From NCBI GenBank assembly GCA_963755495.1, contig CAVWJS010000012.1, forward strand, positions 1-64,000: a stretch of DNA of 64,000 nucleotides, given 5' to 3'. Below are positions 1-8,770 of the stretch, one piece after another (position 1 is the stretch's first letter; the number at the start of each line of letters is the position of its first letter). A model generated the notes under the pieces. That model worked only from the letters and a program-made list of their open reading frames with translations. It did no database searches and was not told where the DNA came from. This DNA is from Bog-473 sp963755495 (GTDB lineage: Bacteria > Actinomycetota > Acidimicrobiia > Acidimicrobiales > RAAP-2). The position numbers and the translations under genes are program-made.

Positions 1-1371
1 TCACGAAAGGACATTCCGCCGTCTGGCAATGGTCCCGTCCTGCCACGCGGTCGTCGTGGAGGGGGGGATCGACGCAGACGGAGTGCTTCATCTTCAAGGG
101 CCACAACCTCGGGGCGTTTGTCCTCGATGCCCAGGTAACCCTTCAGCACGCTCACTCGCTTGGTGAAGTAGTCGGGAGGCATTGGTTTGGAGCAGTCTTC
201 GACGATGCTGAACAGAAACGGATCGGTCTCGAGTTCAAGGCCCGCAGCATGGGCGCGTTCGTCCATGTCGTCGCAATGGCGTTGCAGCATCGCAATAGTC
301 TCAGCGTCTACGTGAAATGTGCGTCCCTGACGGGTTTTGGTCGACTTGACCTTCCCCTTCGAGGTTATTGCGGTGTCGACGGTAATCTGGTTCTTTTTCC
401 AGGCCACCGCAGACCTCGGAATGCCAACCAGCTCGCCTCGCCGGGTACCCGTGACGGCGCCAAGAACGAGTAGGGGGGCGATGTCGGGCGTCACGGCGAT
501 TGCTGTGGCCAGAAGTAGAGTCAACTCTTCGACTTCAGGTGGCGTGCGTTCTTTGGACCGGTAGGTACTCGTTGGCATTTCGAAGTCAAGCATCGGATTG
601 CGGAGTGTCATTCCGCGTCGTTTGGCCCACCGGAAGAACGGAACGTAAAGGCTCTTGGCCTGGTTGAGCCGGGACGCACTCAACCCCTCCTGGCGCATCT
701 GGCCGAACAGGTCGTCCATGACCGAATTTTCGATGCGTTTGACAGGCCTGGCACCGATCGCAGGGGAGAACCACTTCTGATGTAGATAGCGGTAGTCCGT
801 AATGGTTTTGTCGGCGCGGCCCTTCTCATTGGCCAGGTACTTCGTGAAAAACCGCTCGATCGCCTCATTAACTGTGATATCGCGCTCCTGGCCGCGAATC
901 GGGCAATTGGGCTCGGCTCGTTTCGTCGACAAAGGCGACCAGTTGCGCCGCCGCTTCAGCCTCGTTCTTGGCGGAGACACTGCGGTTGAGCGTGCGTTGA
1001 CGACCGTCCTCCCAGCGACCGACAGTCACGCGCAGTTCCCACGTCCCCGTCCGAATGAGGCGCATCGAGCCGGTGCCTTTGCGTGCCCTCTTTTCGGCCA
1101 CCGCGCTGGTAGTTGGTGTGCTGTCCAGGCGTAGATGATCTACACGCACGCAGGCTGATTCACGGGACATGCGAGGACAAGCGCCTTCGGCGGGAGCGGA
1201 CCATGCGTCAAGCTCCCACGCCACTCGGTGCGCTGTTACGACTGACTTATTGACCTTGATGCGGCCGGTGCCGCGTTCCGGATTGATGCTGCCCAACCAA
1301 AGATGGTGTTCGCCCGTGCGGTCGACTTGCCGCTCGAACCGTGTGGCCAGATCCACAACCGGCCGGCCCAT
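1..1371 (-). CDS. Tyrosine recombinase/integrase with HNH-like N-terminal module (3' end cut off)
   Basis: Site-specific recombinase of an integrated element, reading leftward off the window. Residues 1-75 from the ATG at 1371 resemble a small HNH_3-type zinc-binding fold: GTGRIKV, TAHRVAWEL, then ACVRVDHL. Next comes an arm-type DNA-binding segment (GTWELRVTVGRW). After a frameshift near 880-895 the core-binding domain follows (ITVNEAIERFFTKYL) and then the catalytic domain, with the first catalytic Arg in TGTRRGEL and a probable catalytic Lys in KSTKTRQG. The HxLR and Tyr boxes would lie beyond position 1. The HNH part also looks locally frame-damaged around 1165-1190, where a neighbouring frame gives the expected LVLACP. 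The gene starts 118 bp from the 3' end of tRNA-Lys, the usual arrangement for a tRNA-integrated element. Fold assignments are by motif; the recombinase call is firm, the HNH call less so. Confidence 0.72.
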
Positions 1372-1488
1372 GGGTTAAGCGTATCGGTTAGATGGATCGT
1401 AAGGTGGTATCTGGGGTCGAGATCGGGTGTCCGAATAGACGATCCACCTAACTCGGTGGTCCCACCCGTTTTGAAGTGGCCTTTCTCG

Positions 1489-1560
1489 TGCGCCCCTCGG
1501 GATTCGAACCCGAAACCTGCGGATTAAGAGTCCGTTGCTCTGCCGTTGAGCTAGAGGCGC
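1489..1560 (-). tRNA. tRNA-Lys (anticodon CTT)
   Basis: A full cloverleaf reads on the minus strand. The acceptor stem is GCGCCTC paired with GGGGCGC, with discriminator A at 1489. The D-arm is GCTC...GAGC, the anticodon loop is CTCTTAA (CTT, reads AAG), and the T-arm is TCGGG-TTCGAAT-CCCGA. One A-C mismatch sits at the top of the anticodon stem. CCA is not encoded. The 3' end points toward the integrase, so this tRNA is the probable attachment site. Confidence 0.93.
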
Positions 1561-1726
1561 GCCCCAAAGTGTAGGCCAACCCTCTTGATGCCATTTGTAA
1601 CCTCTGATCCCAGATATCGCGTGGCCGATGACTGGAAGACAGTTTGGTCACCCTTTTGCCAGTTCAATGGGCCCCGGTAGCCCGACGGTCGGCCGCCGCT
1701 GGGCTACGGAATGTATAGTACGGCCC

Positions 1727-2158
1727 ATGTCCACCCCTGACGAACACGACCACGAGATCAAAATCAAGGGGGGCTCGTTTGAGCTCTCTGACCTGGGCCA
1801 CCTCTTGCCCGGTATGGCCGAGATCATGCCTTTGGTCGGTGCCAGAATTTGGAAGTGTTATTACGCCGGCAAGGCCCACAACAAGGCATTGGCCGCCTTT
1901 CAATTGCACGAGGCCGTCAGCCTCATGGAGAAGGGCGCCATCCTTCGTCCGAAATACAACGAGGACATGGAGACGTTTATCGCCGGCGTCGTCGAGGATG
2001 TGAAAAAGTCAATCGATACCGAGGACTGGGACGCCTTCGAGGCCGCGTTCGCCCCCATGATCGATCAGGCAAATGCGTACCACGAGAAGTACGACAAGGG
2101 CTTCTTGCGTTGGCAGATGCCGGATCAGCCGCCTCTGGACCTCGACCTAAACGCCTGA
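1727..2158 (+). CDS. Conserved-looking hypothetical protein, 143 aa
   Basis: I do not recognise the family. I chose the ATG at 1727 (MSTPDEHDHE) over an in-frame start 33 codons upstream, because the extra stretch overlaps the promoter side of tRNA-Lys and has a non-coding look. The protein is acidic and soluble, with no signal peptide and no clear transmembrane helix. A central segment, about residues 15-60, is rich in Leu/Ala/Gly (LSDLGHLLPGMAEIM, then WKCYYAGKAHNKALAAF). An acidic helical C-terminal half follows, with repeated DxW/DAFEAAF elements. It stands alone between tRNA-Lys and the convergent ETF operon. Codon use is typical of the surroundings and gives no sign of belonging to the integrated element. 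Confidence 0.72.
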   Translation: MSTPDEHDHEIKIKGGSFELSDLGHLLPGMAEIMPLVGARIWKCYYAGKAHNKALAAFQLHEAVSLMEKGAILRPKYNEDMETFIAGVVEDVKKSIDTEDWDAFEAAFAPMIDQANAYHEKYDKGFLRWQMPDQPPLDLDLNA

Positions 2159-2178
2159 ATCTCCTTGCCCGTCGTGGG

Positions 2179-3862
2179 CTAGGTCAGGGTGTATTCAGGT
2201 CCGGAGCCGCCTTCGGGTGGCGTGAGTCGACCACCCTTGGCTGAGATAGCCCCGCATTGCACGCAGTTCGATGGCGAGATTTCCACGGTGACTAATCCGT
2301 CATCACCCTCGGCGCCAAAGGCGTACACCTGAGCCGGACACAGGTGCACCCACATTTCAGCGACATCCAGCGGCACGCGCGTCTCGAGCCGAATGTGATT
2401 CGGTTGGTCGTCCCGTGTCTCGTTGCCCGCGGCGAAAACTGACGAAAGCTTGTCGAATGTGATCTTGCCGTCGGGTTCGGGATATTGCGCCGAGCGGTCT
2501 GTTCGCAAAAGCGGCTGGCTATCGTCGCGCTCGGAGCGTAACTTGCCGACCGAAATCCGTCCTTTCGAGATCGACATCGCTCCGGCCAGAGGGGCGCCGA
2601 CAAAGAGGCCGCGCCCGAAGACTTGGCGCATGTCGCGCACCTCGTGCAGGTCGTGCCAGATGAAGCTCGCCCGCACTGCGTCGTCGTAGGAGCTCAGCGG
2701 AGTAGCAGTGCTCTTGAGCGAGGCAAAGGCGGACTCGGCGGCAAGCCGGCCTGACTCGATGGCGTAGTGGACGCCCTTGAGGCGGGGAATGTTCACCATT
2801 CCGACCCCGTCGCCGCACAGGAGGAGCCCGGGTGCATGCAGGTGCTTGGGTAACGAATGGAAGCCGCCTCCGGGAATCGTCTTCGCTCCCCACTCGAGAC
2901 GCTCGCCGCCCTCGAGCATCGGGCGGATCTTGGGATGGGTCTTCAACTCCTGCAGGAGATCGTGCGCGGAGAGACCGGCATCTCGGTAGTCGAGGCCAAC
3001 GACCATTCCGATGGTCAACATATCTTGACCCATCGGATAAATAAACGAGCCTCCGAATTCGCGGTACTTCGCCCGGGGCCGCAGCGGCCAACCAAGAGTG
3101 TGGATTACGTGGTTCAGCGGCTGGGGAACCTTCCAAACCTCCTTCACTCCGAGTTCCCACACCTGTGGGTTCTCGCCGCGCAGAGCGAACTGGTCCAGCG
3201 CCACGCCGGTCAGATGACCCTGCGTACCCTCAGCGAGGACCGTGACTTGCGCCACAATGTCCGTACCCGGCTCGAAGTTTCCGAGTTGTTCCCCTGAGCT
3301 GTCCCGACCCTTGTCACCGGTGCGTACTCCGATGACGCGGCCCTCTGAGATAAGGAGACTTCGAGCCGCCGTCTCCGGCAGGATCATTGCGCCCGTCTCT
3401 TCAGCCCGTTCGGCCAACCAACGGCCGAGTTGTGACAACGAAACGATGACGTTGCCGTGGTTACGCATCGGGGGAGGTGGGGGAATCCGCAGCGCGTTCC
3501 CCACGCGTCAGCACATAAACGGCCTCGCCCGAGACCGGCCCAAAGTTTGGTATGTCCCCGATCTGAAACTTCTCTCCGAATAGGTGCTGCAACGAGCGCG
3601 GATTGATGACCGCACCCGAAAGTAGGTGTGAGCCTGGTTCCTTGCCCTTTTCGAGGACCGCCAAGGGCACGTCCCCCAGGAGAGCAGCCGTCTCCGGGTC
3701 CTCCTTGAGCAGCTGGCCAAAGCGCACGGCGCACGCCAGTCCGGCCGGCCCGGCTCCCACGACGAGAACACCGACCTCAATGCGGGTGTCGGCTCCATCC
3801 GTCGGTTCTGCGATGAATTCGCTACTCGCGAAAGGCGGTGGGAACTCGGAGACTCGGGTCAC
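2179..3862 (-). CDS. Electron transfer flavoprotein:quinone oxidoreductase (frameshifted)
   Basis: Membrane-associated flavoprotein that passes electrons from reduced ETF to the quinone pool, linking acyl-CoA dehydrogenation to respiration. The N-terminal piece (start 3862) carries the FAD dinucleotide fold VLVVGAGPAGLACA. The frame changes near 3470-3500 in a G-rich run, and the rest (from MRNHGNVIVSL) continues as expected for the family to the C-terminal iron-sulfur segment: CPAQVY, then NCVQCGAISAKGG and TPPEGGSGPEY. The fourth cluster cysteine seen in the mitochondrial and proteobacterial enzymes (NCVHCKTC) is not present; Ile/Ala/Ser stand in that area. The start overlaps the etfA stop by 4 bp, so it is the third gene of an etfB-etfA operon. 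The frameshift is probably an assembly error, because both halves are well conserved. Confidence 0.88.
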
Positions 3863-4833
3863 GATGGGACACTTCGTTGGCGGAGAAGCTCCATGAGCGT
3901 CGGGACGATCGCGTGGACGTCGCCCACGACGGCGAGGTCACTGAAATCGAAGATCGGTGCGCGTGGATCCTTGTTGATGGCGACGATGACCTTCGAGTTC
4001 TGCATTCCAACCTTGTGCTGCACGGCACCCGAAATACCGAGGGCGACATAGAGCCGGGGCGACACCGTCTTGCCCGTCTGTCCGATCTGAGCGGAATACG
4101 GGTACCAGCCTGCATACACAGCAGCCCGCGTGGCGCCGACTACGCCGCCGAGAACCGTTGCGAGCTCTTCGGCCAGCGAGAAATTCTCCGCGGCGCCGAG
4201 GCCCATCCCTCCGGCGACGATGATCTCCGCGTCCTCGATCGATGCTCCCTCTTCGGGGCGAGCTTGGTGACCGACGAGGCTCAGGCCTAGCGAATGCTGC
4301 TCGAACTGCGCCGAGACATACTCAACCCGGGGTTCGCCGCTACTGACCGGCACGGGGTCAAATGAACCCGTGCGAAACAGGGCAATCCGCTGAGTGGACC
4401 GCCACCCGACATCGACCATCACTGAGTCCTGGAGCGCCGGCCGTTTGCCGATGAGCCGGCCGTTGGTCTCCTCAATATCGAGCAGATCCCAATTGATCCC
4501 CGCATCGAGGCGGGCCGCCAGCCCCGCGGCCACGTCCGCAGCCAGCACGGAATTGGAGAACAGGATTGTGTCGTACCCGCCCGAGCGGATCACCTCATGC
4601 AGGACGTCGATGCGGGGCTGCGGGAGTGGGGCGTCGAGGGCTGGATCTTCGGCGATGTACACCGTTGCCGCGCCGAAGTTCCCGGCCTGGGATGCGAGCT
4701 CATTGAGCGGTTGTCCGCCCATCAAGACGGCGGCGACCTCACCGTCGCCGAGCCGATGGGCTTTGCCGAGTACGCCTAGGGATCCCTTGGCCAGCGTGTC
4801 CTCGTAGTGTTCGAGAAAGACCAGCGTGCTCAT
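3859..4833 (-). CDS. etfA: Electron transfer flavoprotein alpha subunit
   Basis: Alpha subunit (324 aa) of the heterodimeric FAD/AMP flavoprotein that accepts electrons from acyl-CoA dehydrogenases. The C-terminal FAD-binding half is classic: VGATRAAVYAGWYPYSAQIGQTGKTVSPRLYVALGISG in the sequence, of which the hallmark parts are QIGQTGKTV and ALGISGAVQH, then INKDPRAPIF. The N-terminal half is the usual divergent alpha/beta domain (MSTLVFLEHYED). It overlaps etfB upstream and the quinone oxidoreductase gene downstream by 4 bp each, so the three subunits are translationally coupled. Length is normal and the gene is intact. Confidence 0.96.
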   Translation of the reverse strand: MSTLVFLEHYEDTLAKGSLGVLGKAHRLGDGEVAAVLMGGQPLNELASQAGNFGAATVYIAEDPALDAPLPQPRIDVLHEVIRSGGYDTILFSNSVLAADVAAGLAARLDAGINWDLLDIEETNGRLIGKRPALQDSVMVDVGWRSTQRIALFRTGSFDPVPVSSGEPRVEYVSAQFEQHSLGLSLVGHQARPEEGASIEDAEIIVAGGMGLGAAENFSLAEELATVLGGVVGATRAAVYAGWYPYSAQIGQTGKTVSPRLYVALGISGAVQHKVGMQNSKVIVAINKDPRAPIFDFSDLAVVGDVHAIVPTLMELLRQRSVPS

Positions 4834-5600
4834 ATGAGCTGCCTTTCGACGAGAAAGTCAAAGATCGCCTGGGCGGCGTCCCCGCTGTCCTCGATGAGCG
4901 AGGAGTTGGCTCGCGGCGGCGGCTCCGCGACGCTGAGCACTTCGGTCTTCGAACCGGCATCGCCGACGTCGTCCGCTGAGATGAGGAGATCGGCCAGGGT
5001 CAACACCTCGAGCGGCTTCTTCTTGGCACCCATCATCCCCTTCAGCGAGGTGTAACGGGGCTCGTTGATGCTGTCCGTCACCGACACGAGCGCGGGGAGC
5101 GGCAGATCGAGATCTTCGTCACCGAATTCCGTCTGCCGCGACACTCGCACGGTCCCGTTGTGCACGGTGAGCACTCCGGCTTGTGACACGAAGGGGCGAC
5201 CTAACCGCTCGGCCACTGCGGCCCAGAGCACGCCTCCTCCGCCATCGATCGTTTGTTGACCAAAGAGCACGAGATCAGCCTCTTCGAGCTCCAAGACCTT
5301 GGCCAGGATCTTGCTCGTCGCAATCAGGTCGGAGCCTGCGGCGGCCGGGTCGCTGACGAGCACGGCCCGGTCTGCGCCAAGCGCTAGCGCCGTACGTAGC
5401 GAGTCAACGGCCTGTTCGGGACCACACGACACGACGACGAGTTCGACGTCGCCCTCCGCCTTGAGGCGCAGTGCTTCTTCGATGGCATTTTTGTCGACTT
5501 TGTTCAGCTCACCGGGTCCGTTGCGTACGAGCCGCTTCGATATGGGATCAATGCGGAGACGCCCGTCCGGCACGCTTTTCACACAGACAGCAATCTTCAT
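4830..5600 (-). CDS. etfB: Electron transfer flavoprotein beta subunit
   Basis: Beta subunit, 256 aa, normal length. It begins MKIAVCVKSVPDGRLRIDP, the typical ETF-beta N-terminus. It contains the AMP-binding and signature region (GADRAVLVSD, then ATSKILAKVLE and FGQQTIDGG). First gene of the etfB-etfA-ETF:quinone oxidoreductase operon, with a 4-bp ATGA overlap into etfA. The presumed promoter is in 5601-5700. The operon is the likely electron sink for the acyl-CoA dehydrogenase at 44.2-45.5 kb and for other beta-oxidation enzymes in this genome. Confidence 0.96.
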   Translation of the reverse strand: MKIAVCVKSVPDGRLRIDPISKRLVRNGPGELNKVDKNAIEEALRLKAEGDVELVVVSCGPEQAVDSLRTALALGADRAVLVSDPAAAGSDLIATSKILAKVLELEEADLVLFGQQTIDGGGGVLWAAVAERLGRPFVSQAGVLTVHNGTVRVSRQTEFGDEDLDLPLPALVSVTDSINEPRYTSLKGMMGAKKKPLEVLTLADLLISADDVGDAGSKTEVLSVAEPPPRANSSLIEDSGDAAQAIFDFLVERQLI

Positions 5601-5701
5601 GGATCGTGATCCTACTCATGCTTGCTGGAAGGCTCCGAGGACCGGCGAGGCAGGGCTGAGGAGTCAAATGGACATTCCCCAGGTCTGAAAGAACCCCCGT
5701 T

Positions 5702-5736
5702 GTCGCCGGCCCGAAACTTAGCCACGGGCCGGCGAC
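5702..5736 (-). terminator. Strong hairpin, probable terminator of the symporter operon
   Basis: A perfect 11-bp GC-rich inverted repeat (GTCGCCGGCCC / GGGCCGGCGAC) with a 13-nt loop lies 136 bp past the stop of the minus-strand symporter gene. No clear U-tract follows, which is common for actinobacterial terminators. The rest of 5601-5871 shows no coding sequence. The etfB promoter must lie on its left side. Confidence 0.5.
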
Positions 5737-5871
5737 CCCCCCGAGGGGCCACCCCGAAGGGTGACGCATCTGGTCGGATGCGATGTTCAAGGTAGCACGG
5801 AGTGAGAAGCCAATGTTGGGCGTCCATTCCTCAGTAATCGAGGTGGTTTAGGCGTAAAACATGCTTTATGG

Positions 5872-7665
5872 TCAGGTACCGGTGACAGGCGCCGAAGCGG
5901 CCGCTGCTGCGTGCGGGGTCGTTGCTTCAGGTGTCAGCTCTGGTCTGCGGGAGCCAGGAGGACGAACGCGCTCGGGTAGGTGAAGGGCCAGGAGTTTCTG
6001 CGTGACGTCGTGGGGCAGGGCCCGAGGCGTGGCCAGCGATACGAAGATCATGGCCAGGAAGGCGAGTGGGACGGTCCAGATGGCCGGCTCGCCTAAAAGA
6101 ACAGCGGGCCAACCCGTCTTTCCGACGCCCATCATCGTGAGGATCACGGCCACCGACGACGTGGCGCCACCCAGAATGAGCCCTCCGAGTGCCCCGATCC
6201 AGGTCAGGCGTCGCCACCAGATTCCGAGGAGGAGGAGAGGACAGAATGTGGAGGCCGCGATGGCGAAAGCCCAGCCCACGAGCACGTTGATCGAGATCCC
6301 GGAAACGAAGATGCCGAGTCCGGTCATGAGTATTCCGATCACGATCGCCGAGGTCCGAAAGGCCCTGACGCCCCTGCTCATTATGTCGTGCGACATGGCC
6401 CCCGCCATGCTGATCAGAAGACCCGACGACGTCGACAGGAAGGCAGCAAAGGCGCCCGCGGCGACGAGGGCGCCGAGAACGGTGCCGAGAAGCCCGGCCG
6501 ACGCCAACCTGGGCAATATGAGCACAACGGAGTCGGTCTGCCCTGAAACGTAGAGCCCAGGGGCCTCCAACCGCCCGAGCACGGCGAAAACGGCGGGGAA
6601 GACGTAGAAGCATCCGACCAGGAGGAGCACGAAGGCCGTGGTTCGTCGGGCCGCTTGGCCATCCTTATTGGTGTAGAAGCGAACCAAGATATGGGGCAGA
6701 CCCATGGCGCCGAGCACGGTCGCCAGGAGGATGCCGTAGGTGGCAGCCAAGGGGTGATTGGGATCACCCCCCAAGTGCAGCAGGGGCGAGGTCCACTCTT
6801 GCGCGGTAAGCGTCGGGACGTTGCGGACTTTGGGCGCAGCGCTCCCAGCTGGAAAGATCAGCGTGGTATTGGCCTGCACGGTATGCGCCCCCTTTGCCAC
6901 GGTGACGTACCCGTGCAACGTCCTGCCGTCGATTTGGCCGATGGCCGCGACGCGCACGCTCCCCGTCACGATGAGTTGTTCAGACTGCGGGAATTGAATG
7001 GTGGTTCTTTGATCGAACGTGCGAGGTGCCGCCCCCGAAATCGAATCGATCGCAGGATGGTGGAGCACCATCACCAAGAAGAGAGCGGGAATGGCGAGGG
7101 CGGCGATTTTGAGCCAGTACTGAAAGGCCTGCACCACCGTGATGCCCTTCATGCCACCGCTGGCAATGCCAAGGGTAACAATGGCGCCCAGGACGACGAC
7201 GCCGACCCACTCAGGCCCCCCGAAGGCGATTTGTAGCGTCAAGCCCGCCCCCTTGAGCTGTGGCAACAGGTAGAAGCCGCAGACCAAGAGCACGATGCCG
7301 GTGGCCGCTCGTCGCAGCTGGGCTGAGTCGAGGCGCCCTTCGGCGAAGTCGGGGATGGTGTATGCCCCAAAACGGCGGAGGGGCGCGGCGACGGCGACGA
7401 GGAGGACGAGGTAGCCGGCGGCGTACCCGACCGCATACCAAAGGGCACCGAGCCCCTCGAGCATGGCCAGCCCGGCGATCCCCAGAAACGAGGCCGCCGA
7501 GAGATACTCCCCCGAGATCGCCGAGGCGTTGAGAAATGACGGCACCTGGCGGGCGGCCACCATGAAGTCCGCCGGAGTGCGGGCAATGCGGATGCCCCGC
7601 GCACTGATAATTGCGGTGATCACCGTCACGACCACAATGGCCGCGATGGTGGCCGGCTCGGTCAT
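5872..7665 (-). CDS. Sodium:solute symporter, cation/acetate permease (ActP) type
   Basis: 597-aa inner-membrane protein with about 13 hydrophobic helices, from the solute:sodium symporter family. It carries the typical early motif (ARQVPSFLNASAISGEYLSAASFLGI), of which SGEYLSAASF is the diagnostic part, and a long extracytoplasmic insert around residues 210-290, as in ActP. The partner genes make acetate or a related short monocarboxylate the likely substrate: a two-component system and a DUF485-like protein precede it with 4-bp overlaps, and satP-acs diverge from the same intergenic region. Pyruvate or propionate are alternatives. It is the last gene of the minus-strand operon. Confidence 0.88.
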   Translation of the reverse strand: MTEPATIAAIVVVTVITAIISARGIRIARTPADFMVAARQVPSFLNASAISGEYLSAASFLGIAGLAMLEGLGALWYAVGYAAGYLVLLVAVAAPLRRFGAYTIPDFAEGRLDSAQLRRAATGIVLLVCGFYLLPQLKGAGLTLQIAFGGPEWVGVVVLGAIVTLGIASGGMKGITVVQAFQYWLKIAALAIPALFLVMVLHHPAIDSISGAAPRTFDQRTTIQFPQSEQLIVTGSVRVAAIGQIDGRTLHGYVTVAKGAHTVQANTTLIFPAGSAAPKVRNVPTLTAQEWTSPLLHLGGDPNHPLAATYGILLATVLGAMGLPHILVRFYTNKDGQAARRTTAFVLLLVGCFYVFPAVFAVLGRLEAPGLYVSGQTDSVVLILPRLASAGLLGTVLGALVAAGAFAAFLSTSSGLLISMAGAMSHDIMSRGVRAFRTSAIVIGILMTGLGIFVSGISINVLVGWAFAIAASTFCPLLLLGIWWRRLTWIGALGGLILGGATSSVAVILTMMGVGKTGWPAVLLGEPAIWTVPLAFLAMIFVSLATPRALPHDVTQKLLALHLPERVRPPGSRRPELTPEATTPHAAAAASAPVTGT

Positions 7666-8039
7666 TGCTCTTTCAGTAGCTCGACGAAGCGTTGCTCCAG
7701 ACGTTCTGCCCTACGGACGTACCAATACCCGAGAAGGACCAGCGGAGGGTAGATGCCGCCGCCCAGGACGATCAACGTGAGGGGCAGTCCCCATACCTCG
7801 AAGTTGGCCAGTCGCGGCACGAGAACCGCCAGCAGGGGATAGAGGGCGAGCAGGGAGATGGCCGGCAGCAGGACGGCCAGCGAGACTCCCGCCTGGGCGC
7901 GCATGAGCGAGGTCAGCAATTCGCGGCCATACGCGTCAGCTTGATAGAGATCCTCACGTGCCGGTGATTGCGACCGGTCGGACGTCCGCCGGGTAGCGGA
8001 GCGCACCATTTGGCGTTGTGGTGGCTCGGTCGCTGTCAC
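7662..8039 (-). CDS. Small two-helix membrane protein (DUF485-like) paired with the symporter
   Basis: 125 aa. I place the start at the GTG at 8039, because GTGA overlaps the stop of the response-regulator gene exactly as the other gene joints here do. A longer frame upstream would overlap that gene widely. The N-terminal 40 residues are polar, followed by two hydrophobic helices (SLAVLLPAISLLALYPLLAV and LPLTLIVLGGGIYPPLVLLG) and a charged tail, RRAERLEQRFVELLKEQ. Proteins of this layout sit just upstream of ActP-like symporters in many bacteria and are thought to be accessory subunits. Sequence similarity to DUF485 is loose, so the name rests mainly on topology and position. Confidence 0.75.
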   Translation of the reverse strand: MTATEPPQRQMVRSATRRTSDRSQSPAREDLYQADAYGRELLTSLMRAQAGVSLAVLLPAISLLALYPLLAVLVPRLANFEVWGLPLTLIVLGGGIYPPLVLLGYWYVRRAERLEQRFVELLKEQ

Positions 8040-8770
8040 AAGGGCTCCCTTCGGGCCTGGCGCACGAGTCGATCCCGAAGCTCCTTCGAGTGGCGCCGGC
8101 TGACGGGGAGGTCGTAATCCGTCACCCCGACGACCATGTGACCTTCGGACGTGCGCAATTCTCGGATATCCCGCAAAGCCACCAGGAAGCTCCGATGAAT
8201 GCGTGCAAATCCGTGGTCGCTCCATTTCTCCTCGAGGAGAGAGATGGGCACGCGCACCAGGTGATTGCCGCCACCTCGGAGATGGAGGCGGACGTAGTCA
8301 CCGGCTGACTCCACCCAGGACACGTCGTCTCGTGCCAAAATCCGCGTGAGCGATCCGATCTCGACCGGGATCGTCTCCAGCGAGCTCGCGTGGGGGCTGT
8401 CGGCAGGCCGACTGACCACCCGGCCCAGGGTGGTGACCAGGCGCTCATGGGTGACGGGCTTGAGGAGATATCCCACACCTCCCACTTCGAAAGCTTCCAG
8501 GGCGTGCTGTTCGTGCGCCGTCACAAAGACGATGGCCGGAGGGTCGGAGAACCGGGCGAGCACGCGGGCCAGTTCGAGCCCATCGAGCCCAGGCATGGCG
8601 ATATCGAGGAGCACGACGTCGTACCGCTCTTCGTGCATGTAGTGCAGCGCGTCAGTGGCGCTCCGGGCCGACCGGACGGAGCTGACCATCGACGAGTTCT
8701 CCAGAAGATACGTCAACTCGTCCAACGCCGGCATTTCGTCGTCGACGGCCAGAACGCAAAGGCCACTCAT
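8036..8770 (-). CDS. LytTR-family response regulator
   Basis: 244 aa. Receiver domain at residues 1-120: acidic pocket at VDDE, phosphoacceptor Asp in VVLLDIAMPGLDG, Thr in VFVTAHEQH and Lys in LLKPVTHERL. A LytTR DNA-binding domain follows at about residues 135-238 (DYVRLHLRGG, then FARIHRSFLVALRDIREL and LPVSRRHSKEL). It lies between its kinase gene and the DUF485-like gene with 4-bp overlaps on both sides. LytTR proteins bind pairs of direct repeats one face of the helix apart. Such a pair lies at 10077-10109, so I infer that it controls satP-acs and its own operon. Confidence 0.92.
   Translation of the reverse strand: MSGLCVLAVDDEMPALDELTYLLENSSMVSSVRSARSATDALHYMHEERYDVVLLDIAMPGLDGLELARVLARFSDPPAIVFVTAHEQHALEAFEVGGVGYLLKPVTHERLVTTLGRVVSRPADSPHASSLETIPVEIGSLTRILARDDVSWVESAGDYVRLHLRGGGNHLVRVPISLLEEKWSDHGFARIHRSFLVALRDIRELRTSEGHMVVGVTDYDLPVSRRHSKELRDRLVRQARREPL

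Noticed and set aside
2179..3862. Two separate genes for ETF:quinone oxidoreductase
   Set aside because: The two frames abut inside a G-rich run and together give one normal-length protein; a split gene is less likely than an indel.
5702..5736. A second C-run small RNA like the one at 54.3 kb
   Set aside because: There is one hairpin only, its loop (GAAACTTAGCCAC) is not a C-run, and there is no promoter-like sequence in front.
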